Positions 49,472 through 62,654 of a stretch of DNA of 64,000 bases are shown here, piece after piece; position 1 is the first letter of the stretch; each line of letters opens with the position of its first letter. Under the pieces are notes generated by a model, which was not told the origin of the DNA, ran no database searches, and saw only the letters and a list, made by a program, of their open reading frames with translations. The position numbers and the translations under genes were made by a program. This stretch comes from Cocos nucifera. Taxonomy: Eukaryota; Streptophyta; Magnoliopsida; Arecales; Arecaceae. The DNA lies in assembly GCA_006176705.1 (NCBI GenBank), contig QRFJ01000085.1, positions 1,263,523-1,327,522 on the forward strand, read 5' to 3'.

Positions 49472-51505
49472 TTCTTTGATATATTATATATGTATGATAT
49501 AGATTATTTTTAAATTAAATCTAAATAATAATTTGATCTAAAAAATAAAAATAATGATCACATAGGTTGTAAATTGTCCTTTTGTAAGGTTTACTTCTTA
49601 TAGTGGAGAGATTGTCCTGGTACATTGCAATCTAGAAAATTGATCATAAAAATTTTAGATTAGATCTAATGATTTTTATGATATATTTAAATATTTTAAT
49701 CTAATTTTTATCATAAAAAATTATTTAGAATAAATCTAAATAATTTTATAATTTTTATATAGAGTACATAATTTTAGATTAAATCTGAACAGATCTTAGA
49801 AAGCTTCTGTTCGTCGATCGAGCCAACTCTCTGAGGAATCAAGCCAGCTCGACCAGCATGCTAGTATGATATGATTTTTGGATTGATACTCCAGTCGACT
49901 TGATTAGGAGTCGAGCTAACTCAGCTTCAATTCGGATCGGCTCGAATGGGATCTAAGCCTGCCTGATGGGAAAGATGGCCATCGGGCTCTCTTTTTGAGT
50001 CGGCTGTCTCAGAAATCAAGCCAGCTCGACTTCTGCTCGAGCCAACTCGGATAGGATTGGAGCCAGCCCGATTAAGAAGTTGGCTGAATGTCATATTTTG
50101 CTAGTTTTATGTGATCAAACCTATATTTAGTGCTTGTTTATGAAATAAGCCGATCCATTTTTTAAATGAGTCGACCTATTTAGTAAAATAGTGCTAGGAT
50201 GTAAAGAACCTTCCTAAATTTTTAAAAAATATTTTTGAAATATCGAACCCCAATCCTTAGCCCTAAAACTTAATTGAGAATTAAGTATGATGAATTAGGT
50301 TCTAGAATTATAAATTAAAGATCCTAAGTCATTGATCATAAAATGTGAATTATCAGGTTAGTCAAATTAGGTCCATTAATTGAGTTAGACCTAAGATTAG
50401 TTAAAGGATAGACTAAATTAGAGTAATTGATTAAATCTAACCAAATATTGATTTAGATTAGGTCAAAGACTCTTTAGACCAAATTATAATAGTTGTAGTT
50501 GGTCAAGTCCATGCCTTTAATGAAGACCAAATGGACTTCATTCATGGCTATGTTGTTGAACCTAAAATTGCTAGGATGGTCGAAAATGAAACTAATGAAT
50601 CGGATGGTGTCTAAGGTAAGTATGACAGCTCAGATCAGTGGTTTTTAATTAGGAGCTACTCATACTAATTTGATCTTTAATGAGTTAATGGCATATTCCT
50701 TCCACTGATCTCACTTACTTGACCATCTTGGTGAATTAGGTTTTGATTAGACCACTTTATGATTTAGGCTCACTCATATCAATTAGATAAATTAGTTTGA
50801 CTGATTTAGATGCTCCTAATATTGGGTTTAATTAGATTCTTATTGATCTGACTTGATAAAATCAGTGGAAGGATCCAAATTGGCTGCTTAATTTTTCTTA
50901 AAATTGATTAATAAAATTTTTTAAAATTATTAGGTCCTTAAAATAATAAAGTTATGATGATAACTAAGTCATAGCCTCCCATTAAGTTGAGTGATAATGG
51001 ATCCATTAGTTTAATAATCATTTAAGATCCAAAGACTTGGTGCTTATTGACTAATGAAATTATCATTCATAATATGATAATTTGATTCTATCTTTCTAAT
51101 GATGGTCAGATTAGCTAGCCAAAGTTGGGCCTGATCATTCATTGATCTGATGCACCAAATGTGATCATATTAATAGTTGGACCTAAATAGATATTTTTAG
51201 TGGAGGCCAAAGCCTACTTATTAGACTTTCGGGGCAAAAATTAAATTACTAGCTAGAAGTTGTTTGATGAAATAATTAGTTATGAACCTACCCGTAGGTG
51301 CACATGGGTTGACCAATCAAAGTTGGGCTCGTGTGTAGTCTATGTGGATTCTAGTACCCACTAAGAAATTAGGGATAATTTTTTGAATTAAAGGTAGAGG
51401 CTATCGATTCAAACAAAATAATGGAAGGATCTTTAGACTAAAGTTCAAGTCTCTAGAGTAAATAATTCATATACTAATTAGGTCTATGATTTTTTTTATG
51501 CAAAA
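49472..51505 (+). other. Untranslated leader of the copia element
   Basis: About 2 kb without coding features. 49800-50090 repeats phrases such as GCCAGCTCGACC and GAGCCAACTCGG. The rest is AT-rich. Long leaders occur in some plant copia lineages. Confidence 0.55.
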
Positions 51506-52350
51506 ATGACCACTATCCTATCGCTCCGATCATTGTTAAATAATGACAAACTAATGGGATCCAACTTCACAAGTTGAAGATCGTCCTGGAGCATGAACAA
51601 ATCTTATATATATTGACTGATCCAGCACCTGAGGAGCCAATCCTGAATGCTATTAACGCGGTGAGAGATACTTACCAGAAGTGGCTCAATGACCGCACCA
51701 TCATTCGGTGCATTATGCTGGTGAGAATGAATGATGAGTTCAATCGTAGGTTTGAAAATACCTAGCTCGAATAGATGCTTCAAATGTTGAACGACTCCTT
51801 TAACATGCCTGACGATATTGAAAGCATAAGACTAGTTGTGCCATTTTCAACGCTCGTATGAGGGATGGGACATCAGTCACTGATCATGTATTGTACATGA
51901 TCGAGATGATTGAATGCCTGAATATACTGGGGTTTTTCCTACATGAGCAGCTCGGAAAGGATGCGATCCTAAATTCATTATCCAAGTCCTTCCTCCCATT
52001 TCTTATTCATTTCAGAATGACAAAGCTTGCAGTGAACTACCATGGATTATTGGGGTTACCACAAAACTTTGAGAAGGATCATCAACTCTAAAAGCAGTCG
52101 GTGAATTTAGTGGAAGGATCTTCTTCTGGTAGATCCTTTAAGAAAGAAAAGAAGAATAAGAAGAAGAAGAACAAGAAGGTGTAGCCTCATGCTGGGACGT
52201 CAGCACAGAATCAAACCAAGAAGCACAAGTCTGACCAAAGCCAGATGGAATGCTTTTTTTGCAAGAAGCGGAGGCATTGAAAGAGGAGTTGTCCTCAGTA
52301 CATTGGCTTACTAGATCCGAACAAGCCGAGGAGGAAGCAAGTAGTTGCTG
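51506..52350 (+). pseudogene. gag of the copia element
   Basis: Starts at the ATG at 51506 (MTTILSLRSLLNNDKLMGSN) and is broken at once by a small deletion. 51574-51765 reads LKIVLEHEQILYILTDPAPE and further copia gag text; 51858-52091 reads MRDGTSVTDHVLYMIEMIEC. The zinc knuckle at 52250-52300 reads CFFCKKRRH, a stop, KRSC (CX2CX4HX4C). Not translatable as a whole. Confidence 0.8.
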
Positions 52351-52379
52351 CACAAGATAATTATATGATAACCCCTTGT

Positions 52380-53700
52380 AACTTCTCAATTTATGATACT
52401 ACTGTCTGGATATTAGATACCGAAAGTTCTTATCATATTTGTAATTTGATGTAGGATTTATAGGTCAGTAGGAGATTTGGTGAAGATGAGAGATTCCTGA
52501 ACGTTGGAGATGGAAGATAAGTTCTAGTTTTAGCTTTAGGAATCATGAACCTTATAATCAATTCTCATAGAGTTATTCTTAGTGATTGTCACTTTTGTCC
52601 AAACTTTTTATTGAATGTAATTTTTATAGGTCTTTTGGCCAAGAATAGTTATCAATTTTCAATAAAAGTAAATTTTTATGATATCATTTTGAATGGTATT
52701 ATAGTTTGTGTTGGATAATTGAATAATGAAATATATCTATTATCACAATCTGTTAACGTAGTCCAAACCTTCGGTAAACTTTCTAGATTAGATGAAGTGT
52801 CAGAAGTCTACTTTTGGCATTATAGGCTAGATCACATCAACAAGAATAGAAAAATAGGTTGGCTTAAGAAGAAATTTTTGAGGTCAGTGATTGTGAATCA
52901 TTTCCGACTTATGAGTCCTATCTTCTTGAAAAAATGACGAAGTCATCTTTTATTAGAAAGAGTGAACGTGCCAGTAAACTCCCGGGTCTAGTACATACTG
53001 ATATATGTAGATCCATGAGCATAAGTGCTAGAGATGGATATTTCTACATCATAATCTTCATAGACAATCTATCGAGGTATGGATATATCTATTTAATAAA
53101 GCATAAGTCAGAGTCGTTTAAAATGTTCAAACTATTTCGTAATAAGATAGAAAAGCAAACTAGAAAGAATATTAAAATTCTTCGGTCTGATCGAGAGGGT
53201 GAGTATCTTTCTAGTGAATTTCAAACATATTTTGGAAAGAATGAAATTCTCTTCCAATGGACTTCTTCTGAAACATCATAGTGAAAGAAGGAATTGGATC
53301 CTATTGGACATAGTTCGATCTATGATAGGATTTATCGATTTGTCAATCTTTCTTTGGAGATATGCATTTGAGTCAGCTTGTTATATTTTGAATAGAATTT
53401 TGAATAAGTCTATTTCTAAAATACCATATGAGATGTGGACAGGACGTAAACTAGTATTCTCGTACTTTAGGATTTGGAGGTGTCCGGCTTATGTCAAATA
53501 TTTAGTAATGGATAAGCTCGGACCTAGGTTAGACAAGTGTAGCTTTATAGGATATCCAAAAGAGATCAAAGGATATTACTTCTACCTAGCTGATGAACAA
53601 AAAGTGTGTGTCAGCCTCAAGACAGTCTTTTTAGAAAGAAAGTTTCTTGGTGAAGGGACTAATGCCTCTAAGATTGAGTTTGAGGAAGTTTGACAGGTGG
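52380..53700 (+). pseudogene. Protease and integrase of the copia element
   Basis: Protease near 52410-52445 reads WILDTESSYHIC (normal DTGSS). The integrase zinc part is at 52800-52920 (FWHYRLDHINKNR). The core follows in three frames: LVHTDICRSMSISARDGYF (first Asp), ILRSDREGEYLSSEF (second Asp), then HSERRNWILLDIVRSMIGF (Glu), and KIPYEMWTGRKL and KGYYFYLADEQKV in the copia GKGY-type tail. Confidence 0.85.
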
Positions 53701-54591
53701 AATGAACCTAAATTAGATTTGATTCAATTAGATTTGAAGCCTACTGAACCTGCATCCTTAAGGCAATTTAGTAGAGTACTGTGTCAGCCGGATAGAGACT
53801 ATGATTTTTTGGTCCGAAATGGAGATCTTGTCGAACTCGATGAGAACGATGAGGATCCGATCATCTACATGGATGCAATGTAGAGATCCGACTCTGAAAA
53901 ATGACTTGATGCCATGCAATCCAAAATGAAGTCCATGAAGATCAACGATGTATGAACATTGGTTGACCCATTCGAAGGGGTAAAATTCATAGGATGTAAG
54001 TGAATCTTCAAAAGAAAAAGAGGTACAGATGGAAAGATGGAGACCTATAAAATCCATCTGATTGTCAAGAGGTATCGTCAACGTTATGGTATTGACTATG
54101 AAATTTGACAAATAGATGTGAAAATAGCTTTTCTAAATGAAGAGCTGGATGAAGAGATGTATATGATACAATCAGAAAGTTCCATATCCATAAATGAGTC
54201 TAAGATATGCAAACTTCAAAAGTCTATTTATGAACTGAAGTAGGCTTCTTGGAGTTGGAACATACATTTTGATAGAACGATCAGGATGTATGGCTTCGTT
54301 AAGAATGAAGAAGAGCCCTGTATATATAAATGGACTAATGGTCCAGCAGTTGTATTCTTGATTTTGTATGTGGATGATATTCTCTTAATTGAAAATGATG
54401 TTCCTGCATTACGAGGAATAAAGATCAGGCTGTTATCATAGTTCTTCATGAAGGATCTGAGAGAAGCTTCCTACATCCTAGGGATGAAGATCTATAGAGA
54501 TAGATCTAAAAGGTTGTTTGGATTGTCTCAGTCTACGTATATTAATACAGTGCTGAAGAGGTTCAGCATAGAGAATTTAAAAAAAGGCTAT
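53700..54591 (+). pseudogene. Reverse transcriptase of the copia element (interrupted)
   Basis: 53980-54110 carries the start of copia RT (WIFKRKRGTDGKVETYK equivalent, with changes). The active site LYVDDILL is at about 54362-54390. Text near 54460-54580 (LREASYILGMKIYRDRSKR, STYINTVLKRFSIENL) continues the family until the E/F LTR cuts in. Several stops. Confidence 0.83.
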
Positions 54592-56278
54592 TGTTAGTGC
54601 AGAATCTAGTTGACACCGAATCGAATTGGAGCCGACCAAGAAGAGGTCACCGTCGGTGATGACCTATAAAATAAAGTTTCATCAAGAGTCGATGGTGGTG
54701 GCTCTGACAGGATCCTTTGACGATCAAGTCAGCTCTTCTGGCCAACAAAAATAGAGTGCTTAGAAAAGAATTTGGCAGAATTTTGGAAAGAAGAAGAGAG
54801 CTTAGAAAAAATATATTCGAAGGGTTTTTTTTTATAGATGGAGTCTATAGCAGATTGATAGTGACAATCATAGTCATCTATTAGTGGGCCGCTCGGGGCC
54901 ACATGGAGTCTGTCATGGAGAAAAGCGCCGCCTATAGCATTATCTATAGCAGACTGATAGTGACAATTACAGTCATCTGGTAGTGGACCATCTAGAGTCT
55001 ATCATGGAGGGAGGCACCGCCTGTAGCATCGTCTATAGCAGACTGATAGTGACAACCATAGCCATCTGGTAGCAGGCCGCTCGGGGCCACATGGAGTTTG
55101 TTATGGAGAGATATATCCATTGCTGTGATGTGGCCATTCGTGAAGATTTAATAGTCAAAGTTCGGATAAAGTAGTCATTGATTGGTGAAGAGCTTTGACA
55201 TACATTAATTTCAGAAGAGTTCGAACTCCTAAAGGAAATATGGCTAGAGAGAATCATTCGGAAGGAATGCTAGTTCAAATTTGGAAGTAATCCATTAAAG
55301 GAATCCGAATGGAGTTTGATTGATGGAAAAGTCTAGGAGGAGTCTGACTGATGGAGAAGTTCACCCGAAGGAAAAGTACGAAAGGAGTTTCACTCCTATA
55401 GAAATTCGACAGAAGGAGAAGTCCAAAAGAAATTCGACTCTTAGAAAAATTTGGAAGAAGTTTGGCTCCTGAAGGAATCCAGCTGAAGAAGAAGTTTGAA
55501 AAGAGTTTGGCTCCTAGAGAAATTTGACTAAAGAAGAAGTCCAAAAAGAGTTCGGCTCCTAGAGAAATTCAATTAAAGAAGAAGTTCGGCTCTTGGAGGA
55601 ATCCAAAAGGAGAAGTTCGGAAGAATTTTGGCTCCTATAGAAATCCAATTGAAGGAGAAGTCTGGAAGGAATTTGACTCCTGAAAGAATCCGACTGAAGG
55701 AGAGGTCCAAAAGGAGTTCGACTCTTGGAGGAATCTAGAAGAAGTTCGGCTCTTAAAGGAATTCGGCTGAAGGAGAAGTCTGAAAGAAGTTTGGCTCATG
55801 TAGAAATCCAACTGAAGAAGAAGTCCGAAAAGAGTTTGGCTCCTAAAGGAATTCAGATGGAGTTTGGCTCCTAGAGAAATCCGACTGAAGGAGAAGTTCG
55901 GAAGAAGTTTGGTTCCTGTAGAAATTTGATTGAAGGAGAGGTCCGGAAGGAGTTTGGCTCCTAAAGGAGTTCGACTGAAAGAAAAATTTGGAAGGAGTTT
56001 GGCTCCTGGAGAAGTTCGACTGAAGGAGAAATCTGGAAGAAGTTCGGCTTCTAGAAGAATCCGACTAAATGAAAAATTTGAAAAAAGTTTGGCTCCTAGA
56101 GGAACTTAACTGAAGAAAAATCTGGAAGGAGTTTGGCTGGGGCTCGACCGCTGGAGGAGTTCGGCTGAGGCTCAATCGCTTGAGAGAGAATTTTTTATCA
56201 AAGCTCTTCCATGATTACCAATTGTATTAGGCTAAGCATCAGACTGGACTTCGATGGGAGTGGGGTTTATCTCCAACA
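54592..56278 (-). repeat. LTR 1 of the E/F array (3' LTR of E)
   Basis: On the minus strand, TGTTGGAGATAAACCCCAC (from 56278) to CTGCACTAACA (54592). U3 has 45-bp units at 55290-56170 like element A. A TATA box lies near 54830. 54840-55100 holds phrases GATAGTGACAACCATAGCCA and GGGCCACATGGAGT repeated three times. Confidence 0.92.
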
Positions 56279-56389
56279 ATAGTCCTCCTTACTTCCAAGT
56301 TCGAAATTCGAAAGAAGGGAGTACAAAAAAGGTGACTGTCGAAGTTCTTTTTCGAACTCTGTACCTATTGAGGTTGAAGCTCGGAGGAA

Positions 56390-57560
56390 GATCTTATTTC
56401 TTGTCGAGGTTAAAAGAGATCATATCTCATGTTGACATTGAAGCTCGAGAGAGATCTTATCTCCAGCCGAGTTTGGAGGAGATCTTATCTCTGATTGACG
56501 TTGAAGCTCGGAAGAGATCTTATCTCCAATCAAGGTTGAAGGAGATCTTATCTTCTGTTGATGTTGAAGCTCGGAAGAGATCTTATCTCCAATCAAGGTT
56601 GAAGGAGATCTTATCTCCTGTTGATGTTGAAGCTCGAAAGAGATCTTATCTCCAGCCGAGAATGGAGGAGATCTTATCTTCTATTGACGTCAAAGCTCGG
56701 GAGAGATCTTATCTCTAGCCGAGGTTGGAGGAGATCTTATCTTCTGTTAACGTCGAAGCTCGGGGGAGATCTTATCTCTAGCCGAGGTTGAAGAAAATCT
56801 TATCTTCAGTTGAGGTTGAAGAGATCTTATCTTCTATTGATGTTGACGTTGAAGCTCGGAGGAGATCTTATCTCCAATCGAGGTTGAAGGAGATCTTATC
56901 TCCTGTTGATATTGAAGCTCGGAAGAGATCTTATCTTCAGCTGAGGTTGAAGGAGGTCTTATCTCCTGTTGACGTTGAAGCTCGGAAGAGATCTTATCTC
57001 TAGTCGAGGTTGAAGAAGATCTTATCTCCCATTAACGTCAAAGCTTGTAGGAGATCTTATCTTCAGCCGAGGTTGAAGGAGATCTTATCTTCTATTGACG
57101 TTGACGCTCGGGAGAGATCTTATCTCCAACCAAGATTGAAGAAGATCTTATCTCCTGTTGATGTCAAAATTTGGGGAAGACCTTATCTCCAGCCAAAGTT
57201 GAAGGAGGTCTTATCTCCTATTGATGTTGAGCTCGGGGGAGATCTTATCTCCAATCGAGATTGGAGGAAATCTTATCTCCTATTGACGTTGAAGTCAAGA
57301 TTGGAGGAAATCTTATTTTCTATCAACATTGAAGCTCGGGAGAGATCTTATCTCCAGCCGAGGTTGGAGGAGATCTTATCTTCTGTTGATATTGAAGCTC
57401 GAAGGAGATCTTATCTCTAGCCGAGGTTGAGGAGATTTTTTCTTCTATTGACGTCGAAGCTCGGAGGAGATCTTATCTCTAGCCGAGGTTGAATGAGATC
57501 TTATCTCCTGTTGACGTTGATGTTGAGGCTCAGAAGAGATCTTATCTCCAGTCGAGGTGA
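56390..57560. repeat. 63-bp tandem array of element E
   Basis: About eighteen units, each with two GGAGATCTTATCTCC-type inverted repeats and a GTTGACGTTGAAGCTCGG spacer. 63 is a multiple of three, so the plus strand, antisense to the element, spells a 21-residue repeat (KEILSPVDVEARKRSYLQ). The 115-bp array is reduced to one fragment near 57560-57600. Confidence 0.9.
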
Positions 57561-57689
57561 AGGCCTTCGATTTACTCATGTTAGGACTAGGTTCTCCTCT
57601 TGTTCCTTACATGACCATTATCGATTGCTTCTTTCCTATCATCACATAGTTTTTGTACCAAAAAATAATAATATTGAAATAGAGGAGTT

Positions 57690-57902
57690 TTATTGAAGAA
57701 AAATTACTGGTAGTACATCCTTAGATTTTTTGAGTTCCAAGATCGTAGGAGCGTTGTTCCTCCAAACTCCTTCAGACGATAAGTTTCGGGCCGGATGATC
57801 TCCTCTATTTCATATAGGCCTTTCTAATTCAGAGCAAGCTTCCTCTGGCTCTGAGGCCGAGAGATGGTGGCCTGTCGAAGCACTAAATCTCCCAGAGATA
57901 GT
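57690..57902 (-). pseudogene. Integrase tail of element E and pol-deletion junction
   Basis: The minus strand ends NLRMYYQ as in A. At 57880-57902 the tail (GAGATTTAGTGCTTCG) is joined directly to the gag end (CATCAATACTATCTCTGG). In D these points are about 3.7 kb apart, and both carry GGGGA at the break. The same join is seen in F. Confidence 0.82.
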
Positions 57903-59392
57903 ATTGATGATGAAGAGAGGTGGCCGATCTCCTTATTGTTTCTCCTCCATTGATGGTTCTAGCTGTGGCAGCACCCTTGGATGACCTTCTCTTGCTTCAG
58001 GCCGACGTCTGAGAAATCGACCCAACTGGCCTTTCATGATGAGCTCCTTGATTTTGTCTTGGAGTTGAATGTATTCTTCAATAACGTGACCGTGGTCATG
58101 ATGGTAGAGGCAGTACTTGCTTCGATTGCGCTTATTTGAGGGAGATCATAATTCTTCTGATTTTGGTAGCTGATTCTTAATTTTCATCAAAATTTAAGTT
58201 TTAGGAGCATTAAGGAAGGCGTAATTATGGTATCTTTCGGGGAGAGAATTTTTTCACGCCCTTCTGTTGGGACTTCTTCGATGATAAGCTCGAGGAGGAG
58301 TTCAGACTCGCTTATGCTCGGGGGGAGTCCGTGAGCACGGTCAAACTTCATTCGGTCCAAAATTAGTGGTGGGTCTATTAGACTGGCTCGCCTGCCGCTC
58401 TCCTATGACTTTTTCATTCTTCAACTTAAAGGCTTCTTCCCTACGGACATATCCCTCAGTTCGAGCTAGCAGATCGATAAAGTCTCTGAGGTACTTCTTC
58501 TCCAGGAATAACAGTAAGTCATTCTTTTGAAGGCTGTCCTTGAGTGCGGCCATTGCAATGGACTGGTCCAAGTCCTAGACCTCTAATACAGCAGCATTAA
58601 ATCGGATGACATAAGTCCGGATGGATTCTCCCTCCTATTTGATATTCATTAGGAAATTCGAACCTCAGTGTGGACGTCGACTGCTGACGAAGTAAGCCAC
58701 AAACTGATGGCTCATCTGATCAAAAGAGAATATCGTACCTAGCTTCAATATCGAGTACTAGTTCCTTGTTGCTTCCTTCAAGGTAGACAGAAAAGCTCAA
58801 CATAAGATAACGTCTGATGTGCCATAGAGCAGCATCATGGTCTGGAAGGCCTCCAGATGATCGACCGAATCAGAGATTCCATCATATCTTTCAAATTGGG
58901 GGAGCTTAAAGTTTGATGGAATGAACTCTTGCATAATTTGAGGAAAAAAAGAAGGATCGATGTAGACGTCATCATGATGAGTCGGAGCAACGTGGTGGAG
59001 TTCCTCGATCCATCGATCCATCTTTCATAGTTTTCGATCGAGGACGTCATCTCGATCATAGATCTTGGAAGACTTTCGATTGTAGATGAGAAAGATCTCT
59101 TTCGGAGGAGAATCATGATTCGAACATGGATTCTTTGCTCTCTGTTTCACCTTTTCAGGGGGATGGGTATGCTAGCCCAAGTGCTCCCCCTTGGGATCGA
59201 TTTTTGACATTTTGATGATGGATTTTCTAGCGAAACCCGTTGCATCAACAGGTTAAACTACTCCAGATCTACCATGACCATCGATGGAGGTAGGGATTGA
59301 AGCATCAATGATGGAGTAGGAATAGATGAATCTAGCCCAGATATGGGGGCAGAAGTGGTAGATCTCTGGGTAGTCGCCTTCTTGGAAGGCAT
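57903..59392 (-). pseudogene. gag of element E
   Basis: Start ATG at 59392 (minus). 58797-59021 gives FKLPQFERYDGISDSVDHLE; 58341-58571 gives MDQSIAMAALKDSLQKNDLL and FLEKKYLRDF. The zinc-knuckle region near 58030-58110 reads YCLYHHDHGHVIEEY, with the last Cys lost. Frames are broken in several places. Confidence 0.83.
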
Positions 59393-59517
59393 TTCTTGAG
59401 ATTAAGAGAGAGGATGGAGATGGATCTTAAAGAAGAAGATCCATATGGTTGATTGAGCACTTCTTTAAGAACAAGATTACCTCAAAAATAGAGGTGCTCT
59501 TCCTCTAGCGTCAATCA

Positions 59518-61120
59518 TATTGGTGCAGAATCTGATTGACGTCGAATCGAGCTAGAGCCGAGGAAGAAGAGGTCACCATCGATGGTGACCTACAAAATAA
59601 AGTCTCATCCAGAGTCGATGGCGGCAGCTCCAGTAGGATCCTTCGATGATCAAATCAGCTTTTTTGGCCAATAGAAATGAAGTGCTCAGAAAAGAGTTCA
59701 ACAGAGTTTTAGAAAAAAAAAGAGAGCTAAGAGAAAATGTATCTAGAGAATTTTTTTTTATAGACGAAGCCTATAGCAGATTGATAGTGACAGTCGTAGC
59801 TGTCTGGTAGCGGGCCGCTCGGGATCGCGTGGAGTCTGTCATGAAGAAAAGTGCCACCTATAGCAAATTGATAGTGATAGTTGCAGCCATCTGATATTAG
59901 GCCGCTTGGAGTCTGTCATGGAGGAAGATGCCGTCTATAGTGCTGCTTATAGCAGACTGATAGTGACAGCCATAATCATTCGGTAGTAGACCACTCGGAG
60001 CCATGTAGAGTTTATTATGGAGAGAGGTATTTGTTGTCATGATGTGGCCGTTTGTGAAGATTTAATAGTCAAAGTTCAGAGAAAGCAGGCGTTGGTTGGT
60101 GAAGAGCTTTAACATACATCAATTTTAGAGGAGTTCGAACTTCTAAAAGAAATACGGCTAGAGAGGATCATCTGAGAGGAATGCTAGTTGAAATATAAAA
60201 GTAATCCACTGGATGAATTCGGATGGAGTTCGATTGATGAAGAAGTCCAGGAAGAGTCTGACTAGTGGAGAAGTCTAACTGGTGGAGAATTTTGATCGAA
60301 AAAAAAGTTTGAAAGGAGTTTGGCTTCTGAAAAAATCAGACTGAAGGAGAAGTCCGGAAGGAGTTTGGCTCCTGAAAAAATTCGAAAGGAGTTTGGCTCT
60401 TGTAGGAATCTGGTTGAAGAAGAAGTTCGAAAAAAGTTTGGCTCCAAGAGAAATTCAACTGAAGAAAAAGTTCGAAATGAGTTTGGCTCCTAGAGGAATT
60501 AGACTGAAAGAGAAGTCCGAAAGAAGTTTGGCCCCTGAAGGAATTCAGAAGGAGAAGAAGTCCGAAAGGAGTTTGGCTCCTGGAGGATTCGAACTATAGG
60601 AGAAGTCCAAAAGAAGTTTAGCTTCTATAGAAATTTGACTGAAGGAGAAGTTCAGAAGAAGTTCGGCTCCTGAAGGAATCCAACTAAAGGAGAGGTCCGA
60701 AAGGATTTTGACTCCTGGAGGAATCCGTAAGAAGTTCGGCTCTTGGAGGAATCTGGTTGAAGGAGAAGTTCGAAAAGAGTTTGGTTCCTCTAGAAATTCG
60801 ACTGAAGGAGAGGTCCGAAAGAAGTTTGACTCCTAAAGGAATTTGACTGAAGGAGAAATTCAAAAAAAGTTTGGCTCCTGAAGGGGTTCGACTGAAGAAA
60901 AAATCTAGAAGGAGTTTGGCTCCTGGAGGAATCCGACTGAAGGAAAAATTCGAAAGAAGTTTGGCTCATGGAGGAACTTGACTGAAGGAGAAATCTAGCA
61001 ATTCGGCTGGGGCTCGACCGCTGAAGAAAGAATTTTTGATCGAAGCTCTTCCGTGATTATCAGTTGCATTAGGCTAAGCATTAGATTGGACTTTGGTGGG
61101 AGCAAGGTTTATCCCCAATA
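59518..61120 (-). repeat. LTR 2 of the E/F array (shared: 5' LTR of E, 3' LTR of F)
   Basis: On the minus strand TATTGGGGATAAACC (from 61120) to CTGCACCAATA (59518), 1603 bp. 45-bp units at 60210-61000; TATA box near 59755-59762. To its left is E's primer site region (TTGACGCTAGAGGAAG, 59500-59517); to its right F's polypurine side. Confidence 0.92.
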
Positions 61121-61199
61121 ATAGTCTTCCCCACTTTTGAGTTCAAAATTCGAAAAAAGAAAGTACAAAAAAGGTGACCGTCGAAGTCCTTTTTCAGGC

Positions 61200-62320
61200 T
61201 CTACATCCGTTGAGGTTGAAGCTCGGATGGAGATCTTATCTCCTATCGAGGTTGAAGGAGATCTTATCTCATATTGATGTTGAAGCTCTGGGGAGAACTT
61301 ATCTCCAACCGAGGTTGGAGGAGATCTTATCTTTGGTTGATGTTGAAGCTCGGAGGAGATCTTATCTCCAGTCGAGGTTGAAGGAGATCTTATCTCCTAT
61401 TGATGTTGAAGCTCGGAAGAGATCTTATCTTCAGTCGAGATTGGAGGAGATCTTATCTCCTATTGACGCCGAAGCTTGGAAAGATCTTATCTCCAGTCGA
61501 GGTTGAAGGAGATCTTATCTTCTATTCACGTCGAAGCTCGAGGGAGATCTTATCTCCAGTCGAGGTTGAAGGAGATCTTATCTTCTATTGACGTTGATGT
61601 TGAAGCTCAAGAGAGATCTTATCTTCAGTCGAGGTTGAAGGAGATCTTATCTCCTATTGACGTTGAAGCTCGGAGAAGATCTTATCTCCAGTCGAGGTTG
61701 AAGGAGGTCTTATCTCCTGTTAACGTTGAAGCTCGGGGGAGATCTTATCTCCAGCCGAAGTTGAAGAAGATCTTATTTCCCATTGACGTTGAAGCTCGAA
61801 GGATATCTTATCTCTAGCTGAGATTGAAGGAGATCTTATTTTCTATTGACGTTGACGCTCGGAGAGATCTTATCTCCAGCCGAGATTGAAGAAGATCTTT
61901 ATCTCCTATTGACGTCAAAGCTCGGGGAAGACCTTATCTTCAGTTAAAGTTGAAGGATATCTTATCTCCTATTGATGTTGAGCTCGAAGGAGATCTTATC
62001 TCCAGCCGAAGTTGGAGAAAATCTTATCTCCTATTGATGTTGAAGCCTAGGTTGGAGGAGATCTTATCTCCTATTGACATTAAAGCTCGAGGGAGATCTT
62101 ATCTCCAGCTGAGGTTGGAGGAGATCTTATCTCCTATTAACGTCAAAGCTTGGGAGAAATCTTATCTCTAGCCAAGGTTGGAGGAGATCTTATCTTCTAT
62201 TGACGTTGAAGCTCGGAGGAGATCTTATCTCCAATCGAGGTTGAAGGAGATCTTATCTCCTGTTGATGTTGACGTTGAGGCTCGGGAGAAATCTTATCTC
62301 CAGCCGAGATGAAGGCCTTC
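61200..62320. repeat. 63-bp tandem array of element F
   Basis: About seventeen units of the same kind as 56390-57560, with independent point changes. Antisense plus frames are open over up to 110 codons. Confidence 0.9.
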
Positions 62321-62429
62321 AACTTACTCATGTTAGAACGAGATTCTCCTCTTATTCCTTACATGGCCACTATCTATTGTTTCTTTCCTATCATCACATA
62401 GTTTTTATACCGAGAAATAATAATATTGA

Positions 62430-62654
62430 AATGGAGGAGTTTTATTGAAGAAAAAATACTGATAGTACATCCTCAGATTTTTTGAATTCTAAGGTCGTGG
62501 GAGCGTTGTTTCTCCGAGCTCCATCAAGCGATAAGTTTTGGACCGAACGATCTCCTCTATTTCATATGGGCCTTCCCGATTCGAGGCAAGCTTCTTCTGG
62601 CTCTGAGGCTGAGAGATGGCGGCTTGCCAAAGCACTAAATCTCCTAGAGATAGT
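62430..62654 (-). pseudogene. Integrase tail of element F and pol-deletion junction
   Basis: Tail text ISQPQSQKKLASNREGPYEI and NLRMYYQ on the minus strand. The join GCACTAAATCTCCTAGAGAT near 62632-62654 is at the same base as in E. Confidence 0.82.

Larger units (their letters stand above)
47473..54591 (+). mobile_element. Ty1/copia retrotransposon, decayed, 3' part displaced by the E/F array
   Basis: Order is LTR, initiator-tRNA-Met-type primer site, long leader, gag, protease, integrase, RT. Integrase before RT marks it as copia. Coding parts hold many stops and shifts. RT is interrupted at 54591 by the LTR of the E/F array; the rest should continue beyond the right window edge. The left LTR border is tentative. 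Confidence 0.85.

Noticed and set aside
54592..61120. E as a single independent insertion
   Set aside because: The flanks GCTAT (left) and ATAGT (right) do not match, and the right flank is the polypurine side of a second internal region.
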